Shown in pieces: positions 35,884 through 44,348 of a DNA stretch of 64,000 nucleotides. A program made the position numbers and the translations under genes. Origin of the DNA: AC-32 sp963813435 (GTDB taxonomy: Bacteria > Actinomycetota > Thermoleophilia > Gaiellales > Gaiellaceae); the NCBI GenBank assembly GCA_963813435.1, contig CAWEYY010000003.1, forward strand, positions 1,054,001 through 1,118,000, given 5' to 3'. Under the pieces are notes generated by a model that saw only the letters and a list, made by a program, of their open reading frames with translations, did not search any database and was not told the DNA's origin. Numbering within the stretch: position 1 is the stretch's first letter; the number at the start of each line of letters is the position of its first letter.

Positions 35884-36318
35884 TCAGGTCGTTGTTGCGA
35901 TGATGGCGCCGACGAGAAGAAGCGCCGAGATGCCGGTCGCAGCCTTGATCGCGAAGCGTTCGGTCGTGGAGAGATCGTCCGCCGTGTGAGAAGTCGATAC
36001 AAGGAGCAGCACTCCGGCGACGAGGACGGGCAGGCCGATCGAGAACATCGCGAGAAAGCCCCACCCGAGCAGCGTGAACGACGCCGCCGTCAGCAATCCG
36101 AGCCGCAGGCGCGGCTCCCGCACGAACCAACCACCGAGGGCGACGGCCGCCGAAGCCGCGAGCGATGCAACGATCAGCTCAACCCTCGCGCTGTAGAGAT
36201 CGCCCTCGCCCTCGCTGCTGAGGATGACCACGTACAGGACGTCCATCCCGAGCGCCATCGCTCCCGCCACGAGCGCTGTCAACGGCGCTCTCCGAAGCGG
36301 CATGGAGCCGACGGTCAT
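35884..36318 (-). CDS. Small integral membrane protein of unknown function
   Basis: 144 residues with four predicted membrane segments: LTALVAGAMALGMDVLYVVI, ELIVASLAASAAVALGGWFV, FLAMFSIGLPVLVAGVLLLV and ATGISALLLVGAIIATTT, plus a hydrophobic stretch between the second and third. No motif is recognised. It lies between the DksA remnant and the exonuclease/GIY-YIG gene on the same strand as the latter but after its 3' end. Confidence 0.65.
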   Translation of the reverse strand: MTVGSMPLRRAPLTALVAGAMALGMDVLYVVILSSEGEGDLYSARVELIVASLAASAAVALGGWFVREPRLRLGLLTAASFTLLGWGFLAMFSIGLPVLVAGVLLLVSTSHTADDLSTTERFAIKAATGISALLLVGAIIATTT

Positions 36319-36340
36319 CGTCTTCAGAGTCTAGTGCTGG

Positions 36341-38020
36341 TTACGCGGCGAGGGCCAACGGTCGCGCGAGTCGCGCCTTGATCCGCTCGGCGTCGAGCGG
36401 CAGCACTGCGAGCTCGGGGGTCGGGCGGCAGGCGAAGCCGTCGAGGAGAAGGAGGTCTTCCGCTTGTTCCGGCGTGAGCGTCTCCTCGGCGCGGGCGGTC
36501 CGACAGCTGGCCAGACCGGCCGCCACCTCGGGGCCTGCGGCCGGTCCGGGCGGAAGCGGGCGGACGGCGCACAGGCTCCCTGCACACACGAAGAACGCCT
36601 TCCGCCAGCCGGGCTCGAGCGCCGGCGCCACCAGGCAGACCTCCAGCGCGCGGAGCCGCTCCAGCCGCTGGAGCCGCTTGACCACATGCTCGAGCGCTTC
36701 GATCCGGTCGCGGAGGCGCGCCGCTTCCTCGTAGCGCAGGCTCTCGGCTAGGTGCGAGAGCCGGACTCTCAGGCGCGGGAGCGGGCCGCCCTCCAGGAGC
36801 CGGTCGAGCTCATCTGGCGTGCTCAGCGCGAGGGCGCGCGCGGCCAGGGAGGCTCGCCGCCGGCTCGGGATCGGGCCGAGCCGGGTGGCCGTCTTCGTGA
36901 CGACGAACTCCTCGCCCCGGCGCTTGAGGTAGACGCCGTGCTCCTTCCTGCGGCTGCGCGAGTTCGCCGGCGGTTGCAGCTCCCGGATTAGCCGGAGCTC
37001 CTCGAGCGCCGCCTCGAGCTCCGAGCCGAGCACACGCCACTCGATGCGGTCGAGCGCGTGCAGGGCCGCCTCGACCGAGGGCCGCTGGCGCTCGCTGCGG
37101 AAGTAGGAGCGAAGACGTGCGCGGAGGTCCCGGGCGCGGCCGACGTAGAGCACCTGCCCGTGGCGGTCGCGAAAGAGGTAGACGCCGGGCCGGGTCGGCG
37201 CGCCCTTCGCGAGCGCACGCTTGTCGTAGACCCGGCGCTTGCGCGGCGCGGCGAGGGCGCGCAGGTCGGAGAGGTGGCGTGCCCCGAGCTCCTGCGCTAG
37301 GCCGATCAGGTGCAAGAGCACCTGAGCCGTAGCCTCGGCGTCGGGGAGCGCGCGGTGGCAGGGCCTGGTCGAGACCCCGAAGAAGTGGGCCAGCGAGGCG
37401 AGGCTGACGCGACGGAGCCGTCCCTCGAGCAGGCGGCGCGCGAGCGCGGCGGTGCAGAGCGGCGGCTCCGACAGGCGGCGGCCGTGCATGCGCTGCAGCT
37501 GCTGCTCGAGAAACCGCTGGTCGAAGCGGGCGTTGTGGGCGACGAGGAGCGCGTCGCCCGCGAAGTCGAGGAAGCGATCGACCGCACGCCTGACGGGCGG
37601 CGCCTGCCGCAGCTCCGGCTCACGCAGGCCGGTGAGACGGGCAATTGCAGGCGGGAGCGCGACTCCCGGGTTGACGAGGGACTCGAAGGAGTCGACCGGC
37701 TCGAGCGCGCGCACGCGCACGGCGCCGATCTCGCAGATCCGGTCGCGCGCGGCCGAGAGCCCGGTCGTCTCGAGGTCGAAGACGACGAGCTCGGCCTCGT
37801 CCAGCAGCGGGTCCGCTCGTGTTCCCGCGAGCGAGACGGTGGCGCCGGTGCAGGCGATCCTGCTATCGCCGGCGGTGAGGTCGGCAAGGAGCGAGCAGGC
37901 GAGACCGTCCGAGATCGAAGACGTGGCGAAGAGCGAGCGGGCGGCCTCTGGCGCCGACAGCGACCCGCGCTCCTCGAGCGTCTCCACGAGCCGGTCCAGC
38001 GCGTCGAGTGCGAGCTGCAC
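36341..38020 (-). CDS. DEDDh exonuclease / GIY-YIG / UVR fusion (Cho-like repair nuclease)
   Basis: 559 residues. After a short helical N-terminus, residues about 77-240 form a DnaQ-like 3'-5' exonuclease (LVVFDLETTGLSAARDRICE, AHNARFDQRFLE, and HRALPDAEAT supplying the late His/Asp). Residues about 275-355 are a UvrC-like GIY-YIG nuclease (PTRPGVYLFRDRHGQVLYVG, then RARDLRARLRSYF). A UVR-type helix pair, LRYEEAARLRDRIEALEHV, follows. The C-terminal part is poorly conserved. This fusion is known in actinobacteria and is related to E. coli Cho. A perfect LexA-type palindrome lies 15-28 bases upstream of the start, so it should be SOS-induced. Confidence 0.9.
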   Translation of the reverse strand: MQLALDALDRLVETLEERGSLSAPEAARSLFATSSISDGLACSLLADLTAGDSRIACTGATVSLAGTRADPLLDEAELVVFDLETTGLSAARDRICEIGAVRVRALEPVDSFESLVNPGVALPPAIARLTGLREPELRQAPPVRRAVDRFLDFAGDALLVAHNARFDQRFLEQQLQRMHGRRLSEPPLCTAALARRLLEGRLRRVSLASLAHFFGVSTRPCHRALPDAEATAQVLLHLIGLAQELGARHLSDLRALAAPRKRRVYDKRALAKGAPTRPGVYLFRDRHGQVLYVGRARDLRARLRSYFRSERQRPSVEAALHALDRIEWRVLGSELEAALEELRLIRELQPPANSRSRRKEHGVYLKRRGEEFVVTKTATRLGPIPSRRRASLAARALALSTPDELDRLLEGGPLPRLRVRLSHLAESLRYEEAARLRDRIEALEHVVKRLQRLERLRALEVCLVAPALEPGWRKAFFVCAGSLCAVRPLPPGPAAGPEVAAGLASCRTARAEETLTPEQAEDLLLLDGFACRPTPELAVLPLDAERIKARLARPLALAA

Positions 38021-38034
38021 CTCTCACATGAAAG

Positions 38035-38048
38035 CGAACATATGTTCG
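38035..38048. promoter_or_regulatory. LexA (SOS) box
   Basis: CGAACATATGTTCG, a perfect palindrome of the gram-positive LexA consensus CGAAC-N4-GTTCG, lies between the end of dinB and the start of the exonuclease/GIY-YIG gene, just upstream of the latter. Confidence 0.9.
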
Positions 38049-38058
38049 TATTTCAAGC

Positions 38059-39249
38059 TCAGTCCGGCAGGAGCGGCATCGCCATGCCCTGGCGCCGGCC
38101 GAGGAGGACGGCGCGCAGGATCGCGCCCGACCCGAACCGCTCGCGCACCTCGTCGAGCGCGGCGTCGAGCGCGTCGGTGCCGGCGCGGTCGAACGGCAGC
38201 GGGAGCTGGATCGTCCTGGCGTCGACGAGGTTGCTGACGGAAACGCCGACGAGCGTGATCCCGCGGCGCTCGATCAGCGGCACGGCGGCGGCGAGCAGGG
38301 CTCTGGCCGCTCCGAGGATCGCCTCCGTGTTCGCGGTCGCGTAGGGCAGCGTGTGCGAGCGGGTCGCGCGCGAGAAGTCGTCGAAGCGGAGGCGCAGGAC
38401 GACGGTCCGACCGGCACGCCTCGCCGCACGCATCCGGCGCGTGACGCGGTCGACGAGCCCGACGAGCGACGCGTCGAGATCGGCGAGCGACGTCGGCCTG
38501 CGGCCGAGAGCCCGCTGGGCGCCCATCGACCGGCGGCGGCGCCGGGCCTGCACGGGCCGGGGATCGCGGTTGTGTGCCAGCGCGTGGAGATGTCGTCCGG
38601 AGGCGCGGCCCAGCAGCGCGACGAGAGCCGTCTCGCCGAACTGCGCAACCTCGCCGACGGTCGTGATCCCGAGGTCGTGCAGCCTCCTCGCCGTCACCGA
38701 GCCGACTCCCCACAACCGCTCGACGGGGAGCGGGTGGAGGAACGCGATCTCGTCGCGGGGCGGGACGAGCAGCAGGCCGTCGGGCTTGGCCACCCCGCTC
38801 GCGACCTTGGCGAGGAACTTCGTGCGCGCGATCCCGACCGTGATCGGCAGCCCGACCCGGCTGCGAACCTCGCGCCGCAGCCGCGCCGCGATCTCGGTGG
38901 GCGCGCCCGCGACCCGCCGCAGCCCGCGGACGTCGAGGAACGCCTCGTCGATGGACATGCCCTCGACGAGCGGGGTCGTGTCGTCGAAGACTCGGTAGAC
39001 GTCCTTGCTCGCCTCGGAGTAGGCGGACATGCGCGGCGGGACGACGATCGCCTGCGGACAGAGACTGCGCGCGCGCCGGAGGCCCATCGCGGTGCGGACG
39101 CCGAACGCCTTGGCCTCGTAGCTGGCGGCGAGCACGACCCCGCCGCCGACGATCACCGGCCGGCCGCGGAGACTCGGATCGTCACGCTGCTCGACCGCCG
39201 CGAAGAACGCATCGAGATCGGCGTGCAGGACCGTCGCCTCCACGAACAT
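38059..39249 (-). CDS. dinB: DNA polymerase IV (Y family), SOS-controlled
   Basis: 396 residues; error-prone translesion polymerase. The catalytic carboxylates are in VLHADLDAFFAAVEQRDDP and MSIDEAFLDVRGL. A helix-hairpin-helix in the thumb (ERLWGVGSVTARRLHDLGI) and the little-finger domain follow. The segment TIQLPLPFD near the C-terminus is a beta-clamp binding motif. The drawn ATG lies inside a LexA box (39243-39256), so transcription may start at or very near it and the mRNA may be leaderless; no ATG or GTG with a ribosome site is found just inside. A second Y-family polymerase is at 58-59 kb. Confidence 0.93.
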   Translation of the reverse strand: MFVEATVLHADLDAFFAAVEQRDDPSLRGRPVIVGGGVVLAASYEAKAFGVRTAMGLRRARSLCPQAIVVPPRMSAYSEASKDVYRVFDDTTPLVEGMSIDEAFLDVRGLRRVAGAPTEIAARLRREVRSRVGLPITVGIARTKFLAKVASGVAKPDGLLLVPPRDEIAFLHPLPVERLWGVGSVTARRLHDLGITTVGEVAQFGETALVALLGRASGRHLHALAHNRDPRPVQARRRRRSMGAQRALGRRPTSLADLDASLVGLVDRVTRRMRAARRAGRTVVLRLRFDDFSRATRSHTLPYATANTEAILGAARALLAAAVPLIERRGITLVGVSVSNLVDARTIQLPLPFDRAGTDALDAALDEVRERFGSGAILRAVLLGRRQGMAMPLLPD

Positions 39250-39256
39250 ATGTTCG
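39243..39256. promoter_or_regulatory. LexA (SOS) box overlapping dinB start
   Basis: CGAACATATGTTCG again, identical to the site at 38035-38048. The ATG of dinB is within the palindrome, so LexA binding would cover the translation start and probably the transcription start. Confidence 0.9.
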
Positions 39257-39262
39257 CACAGG

Positions 39263-39967
39263 TCAGTCCTCGTCGAGGCTCATCGCCGGATCCCAGAGGC
39301 GGAAGCCGCCGAGGAAGGCGTTCGTGTTCGCGCCGAGACGGACGTCCTTGGGGAGCTCGGAGAGCTTCTTCGCGTTCCCCCCGCCGAGCACGACGTAGTC
39401 GGGCTGGAGCGCAGCGCTCAGGCGCTCGACCGTCTCGGCAACGGCCTCCTCCCACTTCTTCTTGCCGTGGTCCCTGCGGCCGCGCTCGCCGACGTAGTCC
39501 TCGAACGTGGCCTTGCGGAACGGGAGATGGCCGAGCTCCATCGGCACCAGTACGCCGTCTACCACGAGCGCCGAGCCGAGCCCGGTCCCGAGCCCGAGGA
39601 AGAGCATCTTGCTCCCCTCGTAGCTGCCGAGGGCCTGCATCGCCGCGTCGTTCACGACCTTCGTCGGCTTGCCGATCGCGCTCTCGAAGTCGAACCCGAC
39701 CCAGCCGGGGCCGAGGTTCACGGGCTCGGTTCTGACACGGTCGTCGTCCACCGGAGCCGGGATCCCGATCGAGGCGACGTCGAACGCCCAGTCGGTCGTC
39801 CCGGCGGCGACGCCCGCGACCATCTGCTCAGGCGTGAGGTTGGGCCCCGACTCGAATCTCCGCCGTTCGCTGACATCGGCGGAGAGAAGCAGCTTGACGT
39901 GCGAGCCTCCCACGTCCACGGCGAGAATCGTCCTCCCGGCCACGGGTCTAGCTTCGACGCTTCGCAC
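39263..39967 (-). CDS. ROK-family kinase, polyphosphate glucokinase-like
   Basis: 234 residues. ILAVDVGGSHVKLLLS is the phosphate-1 loop, SIGIPAPVDDD follows, VVNDAAMQALGSYEG contains the catalytic Asp of the ND motif, and MLFLGLGTGLGSALVVDG is phosphate-2. The ELGHLPFRK segment replaces the usual ROK zinc motif. This layout is that of actinobacterial polyphosphate glucokinases (about 250 residues), although the polyphosphate-specific residues cannot be judged by eye. The phosphoryl acceptor may be glucose or another hexose. It lies upstream of dinB on the same strand but is separated by the LexA box. Confidence 0.82.
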   Translation of the reverse strand: MRSVEARPVAGRTILAVDVGGSHVKLLLSADVSERRRFESGPNLTPEQMVAGVAAGTTDWAFDVASIGIPAPVDDDRVRTEPVNLGPGWVGFDFESAIGKPTKVVNDAAMQALGSYEGSKMLFLGLGTGLGSALVVDGVLVPMELGHLPFRKATFEDYVGERGRRDHGKKKWEEAVAETVERLSAALQPDYVVLGGGNAKKLSELPKDVRLGANTNAFLGGFRLWDPAMSLDED

Positions 39968-39991
39968 CTGGCGTGCAAGTCAGACGCGCGT

Positions 39992-40594
39992 TCAGGCGGC
40001 GACGCGGCGAGGGCGGAACCCCGAACGGATCTGGCGGACGCACCTAGGAACCTCCTCCGGCGGGAGGTCGAGGTTCAGCAGCGGGCTCGCGCCGAAGTCC
40101 TCCAGGAGCCGCGCGCATGCGACTGCGGCGGCCGGGTCCAGCTCGAGCTCGTCGTCGTCGAGCTCGGATGCAAGCGCCTCGAGCTCCGCCGCGGCGCACG
40201 CGACACGCTCGGCGAACTCGGGCCGGGCCAGCCTGATGCGGATCGATGCGGCAAAGGTGTGCCGCCGGTCGGCGGTCGACTCCCGGGCCGCACGTTCCCA
40301 CACCTCGGAGATGACGTACGCATCGTGGTCGCCCGAGAGCCGCTCGACGAGATCCCACCGTCGCCACAGCGCTCTCAGCCCGAGGAAACCGACCGTAAAG
40401 CCGCCGAAGAGAAGCGGCAGCGCGAGCGGCGGGTAGACGACTGCCACCGTGACGGCAAGCGCGAGCACGAGCGCCGCCAGGCCCAGGTCCTGGCGCTCCG
40501 CGCAGCGCAGCTGCCGGATTCGCGCTTCGGCGTCTTCGACGGCTCGTGCGTACATCGCAGGACCAACTGTCCAGGCGCCGGTGCCGGCCGGCAT
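39992..40594 (-). CDS. Membrane-anchored protein of unknown function
   Basis: 200 residues; a methionine at residue 14 (40555) is an alternative start. Two adjacent membrane helices (LGLAALVLALAVTVAVVYPP and ALPLLFGGFTVGFLGLRALW) are followed by a cytoplasmic helical domain of about 120 residues rich in Arg and Glu (RIRLARPEFAERVACAAAEL). No motif is recognised. It runs on the same strand as the ROK kinase, with about 24 bases between them. Confidence 0.65.
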   Translation of the reverse strand: MPAGTGAWTVGPAMYARAVEDAEARIRQLRCAERQDLGLAALVLALAVTVAVVYPPLALPLLFGGFTVGFLGLRALWRRWDLVERLSGDHDAYVISEVWERAARESTADRRHTFAASIRIRLARPEFAERVACAAAELEALASELDDDELELDPAAAVACARLLEDFGASPLLNLDLPPEEVPRCVRQIRSGFRPRRVAA

Positions 40595-40638
40595 CCGTGC
40601 GCGGCCTGAGCGAAGCCGCGGATTTGCCGCAGAATGCT

Positions 40639-42177
40639 TCAGGGTGTGCCGAACCAGCCGGAGAGCGCTTCTCGCAGCGCGAGAACGGCGGTGTCGGTGG
40701 GTTCGTCGATGCTTGCAGCCCAGGCGATGTGGACGTCCGGACGGATCAGGAGGGCGTCGGCTGGTCGGTGATCGGCTTCGGCGGTGTGGACGTCGATGCG
40801 TTGCTGCCAGTCTCGGGCGGTCTCGCGGAGGTCTGGGCGGTCGGCGAGGTCGAGGAAGACGGGCCGTGATGTGTGCATGAGCTCCGCGACGCTGGTTGTG
40901 CCGTGGTCGGTGCGCAGGGCAAGGTCAGGTGCGAAGGTCCCGATCAAGGCGTGGTGCTCGTGGCCGGGTAACGGATAGCGGATGTCGGAGCCGGCGATGA
41001 GTGCACCGATGCGGCGCAACGGCTGCTCGTCGACGAGCAGTTCCTGGAAGAGCTCCCGGAGTGCTTCGGCGGCTTGGTCGTGTCCGCGCCTGATTGCCAC
41101 CTGGGCTCGCGTGTGGAGCAGCGTGCGCTCGCCGGCGAGGTGGCGTTCGTCGTGGTACGTGTCCAGCAGGCCGGCCGGCGCCCAGCCGTGGATGGCGGCG
41201 GCCAGCTTCCAGCCAAGGTTAAAGGTGTCGAGCAGGCCGGCGTTGAGGGCGACGCCGGGGGCGGGGAACAGGTGGGCGGCATCGCCGGCCAGCAGGATCC
41301 GCCCGTTGCGGTATCGCTCGACCTGTCGAGCGTGAAAGGTGAAGCGTGTCAGCCGGGTCGGTTCTCCCAAGGGCAGATCCACGCCGAGCACGCGGCGGAT
41401 GCTGTCCCGGAGCTCGGTCAAGGTCATCGGCTCGTCGTCGTCGTAGTCGGCGGACTCGTCCTCGCTGGTGTAGAGCCCCAGGAACGCAGGGTCGGTCGAC
41501 CCGACGGCGAACTCGCCACGTTCGGTTCGTGTGAAACCGAAGGCGATCCTGCCCACCCCCGCGACGTCGATGTCGCCGTTCTCGAGCACGGTCACCGACT
41601 CCGGCACGGTGACCTGGGCGAGCCGCTGGACCTCTGGGTACGTGGTGCCAGGGAACGGAATGCCGGCCAAGTCGCGCACCCGGCTGCCGGCCCCGTCGCA
41701 GCCGACGAGGTATCGGGCGGTCACCCGGTCGGGCCCTTCCGGGCCGCGCACGTCCGCGGTCACCGTGGCCTCGTCCTGGCTCAGCCCGACCACCTCCGGG
41801 CCGCGGCGGATCTCGGCGCCGAGCTCGCGGGCGCGTTCGTCGAGGACGCGCTCGAGTTGCGGTTGTGGAAGCGGCAGCGCCTGCATCGGGGGATCTGCGA
41901 GTTGGGTGAAGTCCACATGCATCCCGCCCCACGGGAACCGGGGGGCCGGCCGGGGAGCGGTGCTGGCTGCTTCGAATCGCTCGAGCTCGCCTCGGTAGCG
42001 CAACAGTTCCAGGATCTGCCCGCTGAGACCGCCGGCCTTCGGGATGTCTCGGATCTGCGGCTGCCGCTCCAGCACCAGCGTTCGCACGCCGCCCAGGCGC
42101 AGTTCCCCAGCCAGCATCAGACCGGTCGGGCCAGCGCCCACGATGATCACGTCGGCGTCTATCGACCTGGAAGACAC
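40639..42177 (-). CDS. FAD-dependent aromatic monooxygenase (PheA/TfdB, Rox-like)
   Basis: 512 residues, GTG start. The FAD Rossmann motif is DVIIVGAGPTGLMLAGEL; the DG motif is LVGCDGAGSRVRDLAG; the GD motif is ILLAGDAAHLFPAPGVALNA. The C-terminal thioredoxin-like domain typical of phenol hydroxylase-type enzymes is present. Related enzymes hydroxylate aromatic polyketides or inactivate drugs such as rifampicin. It is the last gene of an apparent operon with a DHA2 exporter and a RibD-type reductase (3-base spacing), which suggests detoxification plus export; that is inference. Confidence 0.87.
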   Translation of the reverse strand: MSSRSIDADVIIVGAGPTGLMLAGELRLGGVRTLVLERQPQIRDIPKAGGLSGQILELLRYRGELERFEAASTAPRPAPRFPWGGMHVDFTQLADPPMQALPLPQPQLERVLDERARELGAEIRRGPEVVGLSQDEATVTADVRGPEGPDRVTARYLVGCDGAGSRVRDLAGIPFPGTTYPEVQRLAQVTVPESVTVLENGDIDVAGVGRIAFGFTRTERGEFAVGSTDPAFLGLYTSEDESADYDDDEPMTLTELRDSIRRVLGVDLPLGEPTRLTRFTFHARQVERYRNGRILLAGDAAHLFPAPGVALNAGLLDTFNLGWKLAAAIHGWAPAGLLDTYHDERHLAGERTLLHTRAQVAIRRGHDQAAEALRELFQELLVDEQPLRRIGALIAGSDIRYPLPGHEHHALIGTFAPDLALRTDHGTTSVAELMHTSRPVFLDLADRPDLRETARDWQQRIDVHTAEADHRPADALLIRPDVHIAWAASIDEPTDTAVLALREALSGWFGTP

Positions 42178-42180
42178 GCC

Positions 42181-42822
42181 CTAGCCGCGGACGTAGGTGA
42201 AATGGGCGACCGCGGGCGAGCTGGCCAGGCCCGTGCACAGGTAGCCGGACGGGCCGCCGTCCAGGTTCTCGAACAGGCGCGAGCCGCCGCCGAGGAGCAC
42301 GGGGACGACGTGGATCTGCAGCTCGTCGAAGAGCCCCTCGCGCAAGTACTGCTGAGCGGTCTCGGCCCCTCCGCCGATCGAGACGTCCTTGCCGTCCGCT
42401 GCCTCGAAGGCGCGTTCGAGCGCCACCTCGATTCCGTCGGTGACGAAGTGGAACGTCGTCCCGCCCTGCATCTCCAGCGGCGCCCGGGCGTGGTGCGTGA
42501 GGACGTAGACGGGCGTGTGGAACGGCGGGTCGTCACCCCACCAGCCGTTCCAGGGCTCGTCCCCCCACGGGCCTCGCACCGGGCCGAACATGTTGCGTCC
42601 CATGATCGTGGCGCCGACGTTCGCGGTCGACGCCGCCGCATGCTCGTCGTCGAGCCCGGACTCGCCTCCTTCCATCCCGTGTATCGAGCGGAAGGTCCGG
42701 GTCGCGAACGCCCAGTCGTGCAGAGCGCGACCACCCTTCCCGAGCGGTTCCTCGAGGCTCTGCTCCGGCCCGGCGACATAGCCGTCGATCGACATCGTGA
42801 TCGTCAGACGGAGCCTGGCCAC
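42181..42822 (-). CDS. Dihydrofolate reductase-like (RibD C-terminal domain) protein
   Basis: 213 residues, GTG start. LRLTITMSIDGYVAGPEQS is the typical RibD_C/DHFR-like opening, followed by ATIMGRNMFGPVRGPWGDE, then KDVSIGGGAETAQQYLREGL with the NADPH-binding glycines, and LFDELQIHVVPVLLGGGSR. These stand-alone reductases have mostly unknown substrates. Its start overlaps the exporter's stop by one base, placing it in the middle of the exporter-reductase-monooxygenase operon. Confidence 0.88.
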   Translation of the reverse strand: MARLRLTITMSIDGYVAGPEQSLEEPLGKGGRALHDWAFATRTFRSIHGMEGGESGLDDEHAAASTANVGATIMGRNMFGPVRGPWGDEPWNGWWGDDPPFHTPVYVLTHHARAPLEMQGGTTFHFVTDGIEVALERAFEAADGKDVSIGGGAETAQQYLREGLFDELQIHVVPVLLGGGSRLFENLDGGPSGYLCTGLASSPAVAHFTYVRG

Positions 42823-44273
42823 TACGTGCTCTCGAGAGCGGGCTCGACCTCCCCCACAGGTTCCGGCGCCTTCGTCCCGCGCAGCATGACGAACGCCACG
42901 ACCGCGCCGGCGAGCGCCATCGCGATCAGCGCCCAGAAGGCCGCCTGATAGCCGGACGTGAACGCCTGAGCGGGCGTGTCGCCCGTCTTGAGCAGGTGGT
43001 TCGCGCGCGAGATGAAGATCGTCGAGGCGACCGCCACGCCGATCGCGCCGCCGATCTGCTGGTTCGTGTTGATCAGGCCCGACGCGAGCCCGGCCTCATG
43101 GGCCTTGACCTGGGCCAGCGCGGCGATGGTCACCGGCACGAACGCGAACGCGAGCCCCCACGCGAACGTCAGGTAGGCGGGGAGCAGATTGGGCCAGTAG
43201 TGGCCGTTCACCGGGATCTGCGTGTACCAGGCCATGGACGCGGCCAGGACGAGCAGGCCGACAACAATGACCGGACGGGGGCCGAGGCGCGTGGTGAGAG
43301 CCTGGGCGACTCCTGCCCAGATCACGGTCGTCCCTGCGGTGGCGAGGAACGTCAGACCCGTCTTCAGCGCGGACCAGCCCAGCACCTGCTGGACGTAGAG
43401 CGTCAGGACGAAGAAGTTCGCGAAGATCACCGCCCCGAGCAGGAAGCCGACAATGTTGGCCGCCAGCAGCGTGCGGATCCTGAAGATACTGAACGGGACG
43501 AGCGGGCCGGTCGTGCGGGTCTCGATGAGCACGAACGCGGCGCTGAGCGCCGCCGCGACGATCAGCAGGACGATCGTTCGCGCGGACCCCCAGCCGACGT
43601 CGGGCGCCTTGGAGATCGCATAGACGAGGATCGCGAGGGAGCTCGTGACCGTCACCGCGCCGGCGACGTCGAAGCGGCGGCTCTCGAGGTCGGCCTTGCT
43701 CTCCGGAACGAACGGGAAGGTCAGCCCGAGCACAAGGGCGCCGACTGGGACGTTGACGAAGAAGATCCACTCCCAGCCGAGGTACTTGGTCAGGATCCCG
43801 CCGAAGAGGACGCCGGCCGCGGCGCCCGAGCCGCCCAGCGCGCCCCAGATCCCCAGCGCCTTGTTCCGCTCTGCGCCTTCCTCGAAGGTCGTCGAAACGA
43901 TCGAGAGGGCAGCGGGCGAGATGATCGCCGCACCGACCCCCTGGACCGCGCGCGAGGCGATCAGGACGTCCGCGCTGTTGGCGAGGCCGCACGCGAGCGA
44001 GGCCAGGGTGAACAGGATGAGGCCGACGACGAAGATCAGCCTGCGGCCGAGCAGGTCGGACAGGCGCCCGCCGAGCAGCAAGAAGCCGCCGAAGGTGATC
44101 GCGTAGGCCGTGAGGACCCACTGCACGGTCGTCTCCGCGACGTGCAGGTCGACCTGGATCGACGGGATCGCGACGTTGACGATCGCGACGTCGAGCACGG
44201 TCATGAAGAACGCGGCGCCCACGATCGCGAGGGTCAGCCACTTGCGGCGGGAGTGAGCCTGTTCGGAAGTCAT
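42822..44273 (-). CDS. DHA2-family MFS drug exporter (EmrB/QacA type)
   Basis: 483 residues with 14 predicted membrane spans. Motif D1 VLDVAIVNVAIPSIQVDL is in the first helix, motif A GGRLSDLLGRRLIFV in loop 2-3, and the antiporter motif C GALGGSGAAAGVLFGG in helix 5. It exports drugs or metabolites against protons. It heads the operon with the reductase and monooxygenase genes. No TetR or MarR regulator sits directly next to it. Confidence 0.92.
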   Translation of the reverse strand: MTSEQAHSRRKWLTLAIVGAAFFMTVLDVAIVNVAIPSIQVDLHVAETTVQWVLTAYAITFGGFLLLGGRLSDLLGRRLIFVVGLILFTLASLACGLANSADVLIASRAVQGVGAAIISPAALSIVSTTFEEGAERNKALGIWGALGGSGAAAGVLFGGILTKYLGWEWIFFVNVPVGALVLGLTFPFVPESKADLESRRFDVAGAVTVTSSLAILVYAISKAPDVGWGSARTIVLLIVAAALSAAFVLIETRTTGPLVPFSIFRIRTLLAANIVGFLLGAVIFANFFVLTLYVQQVLGWSALKTGLTFLATAGTTVIWAGVAQALTTRLGPRPVIVVGLLVLAASMAWYTQIPVNGHYWPNLLPAYLTFAWGLAFAFVPVTIAALAQVKAHEAGLASGLINTNQQIGGAIGVAVASTIFISRANHLLKTGDTPAQAFTSGYQAAFWALIAMALAGAVVAFVMLRGTKAPEPVGEVEPALEST

Positions 44274-44348
44274 CGATCGGCCTCCTTCGGTCGGCGGTCT
44301 TCGACCCGCCGCAGGCTAGCGAGATCCGTCTGGGTCCGGTCGAGGTCG

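Noticed and set aside
41074..42948. 624-codon plus-strand frame over the monooxygenase/reductase region
   Set aside because: Both minus-strand genes carry clear motifs; the plus frame shows Val/Arg/Gly-rich shadow composition.
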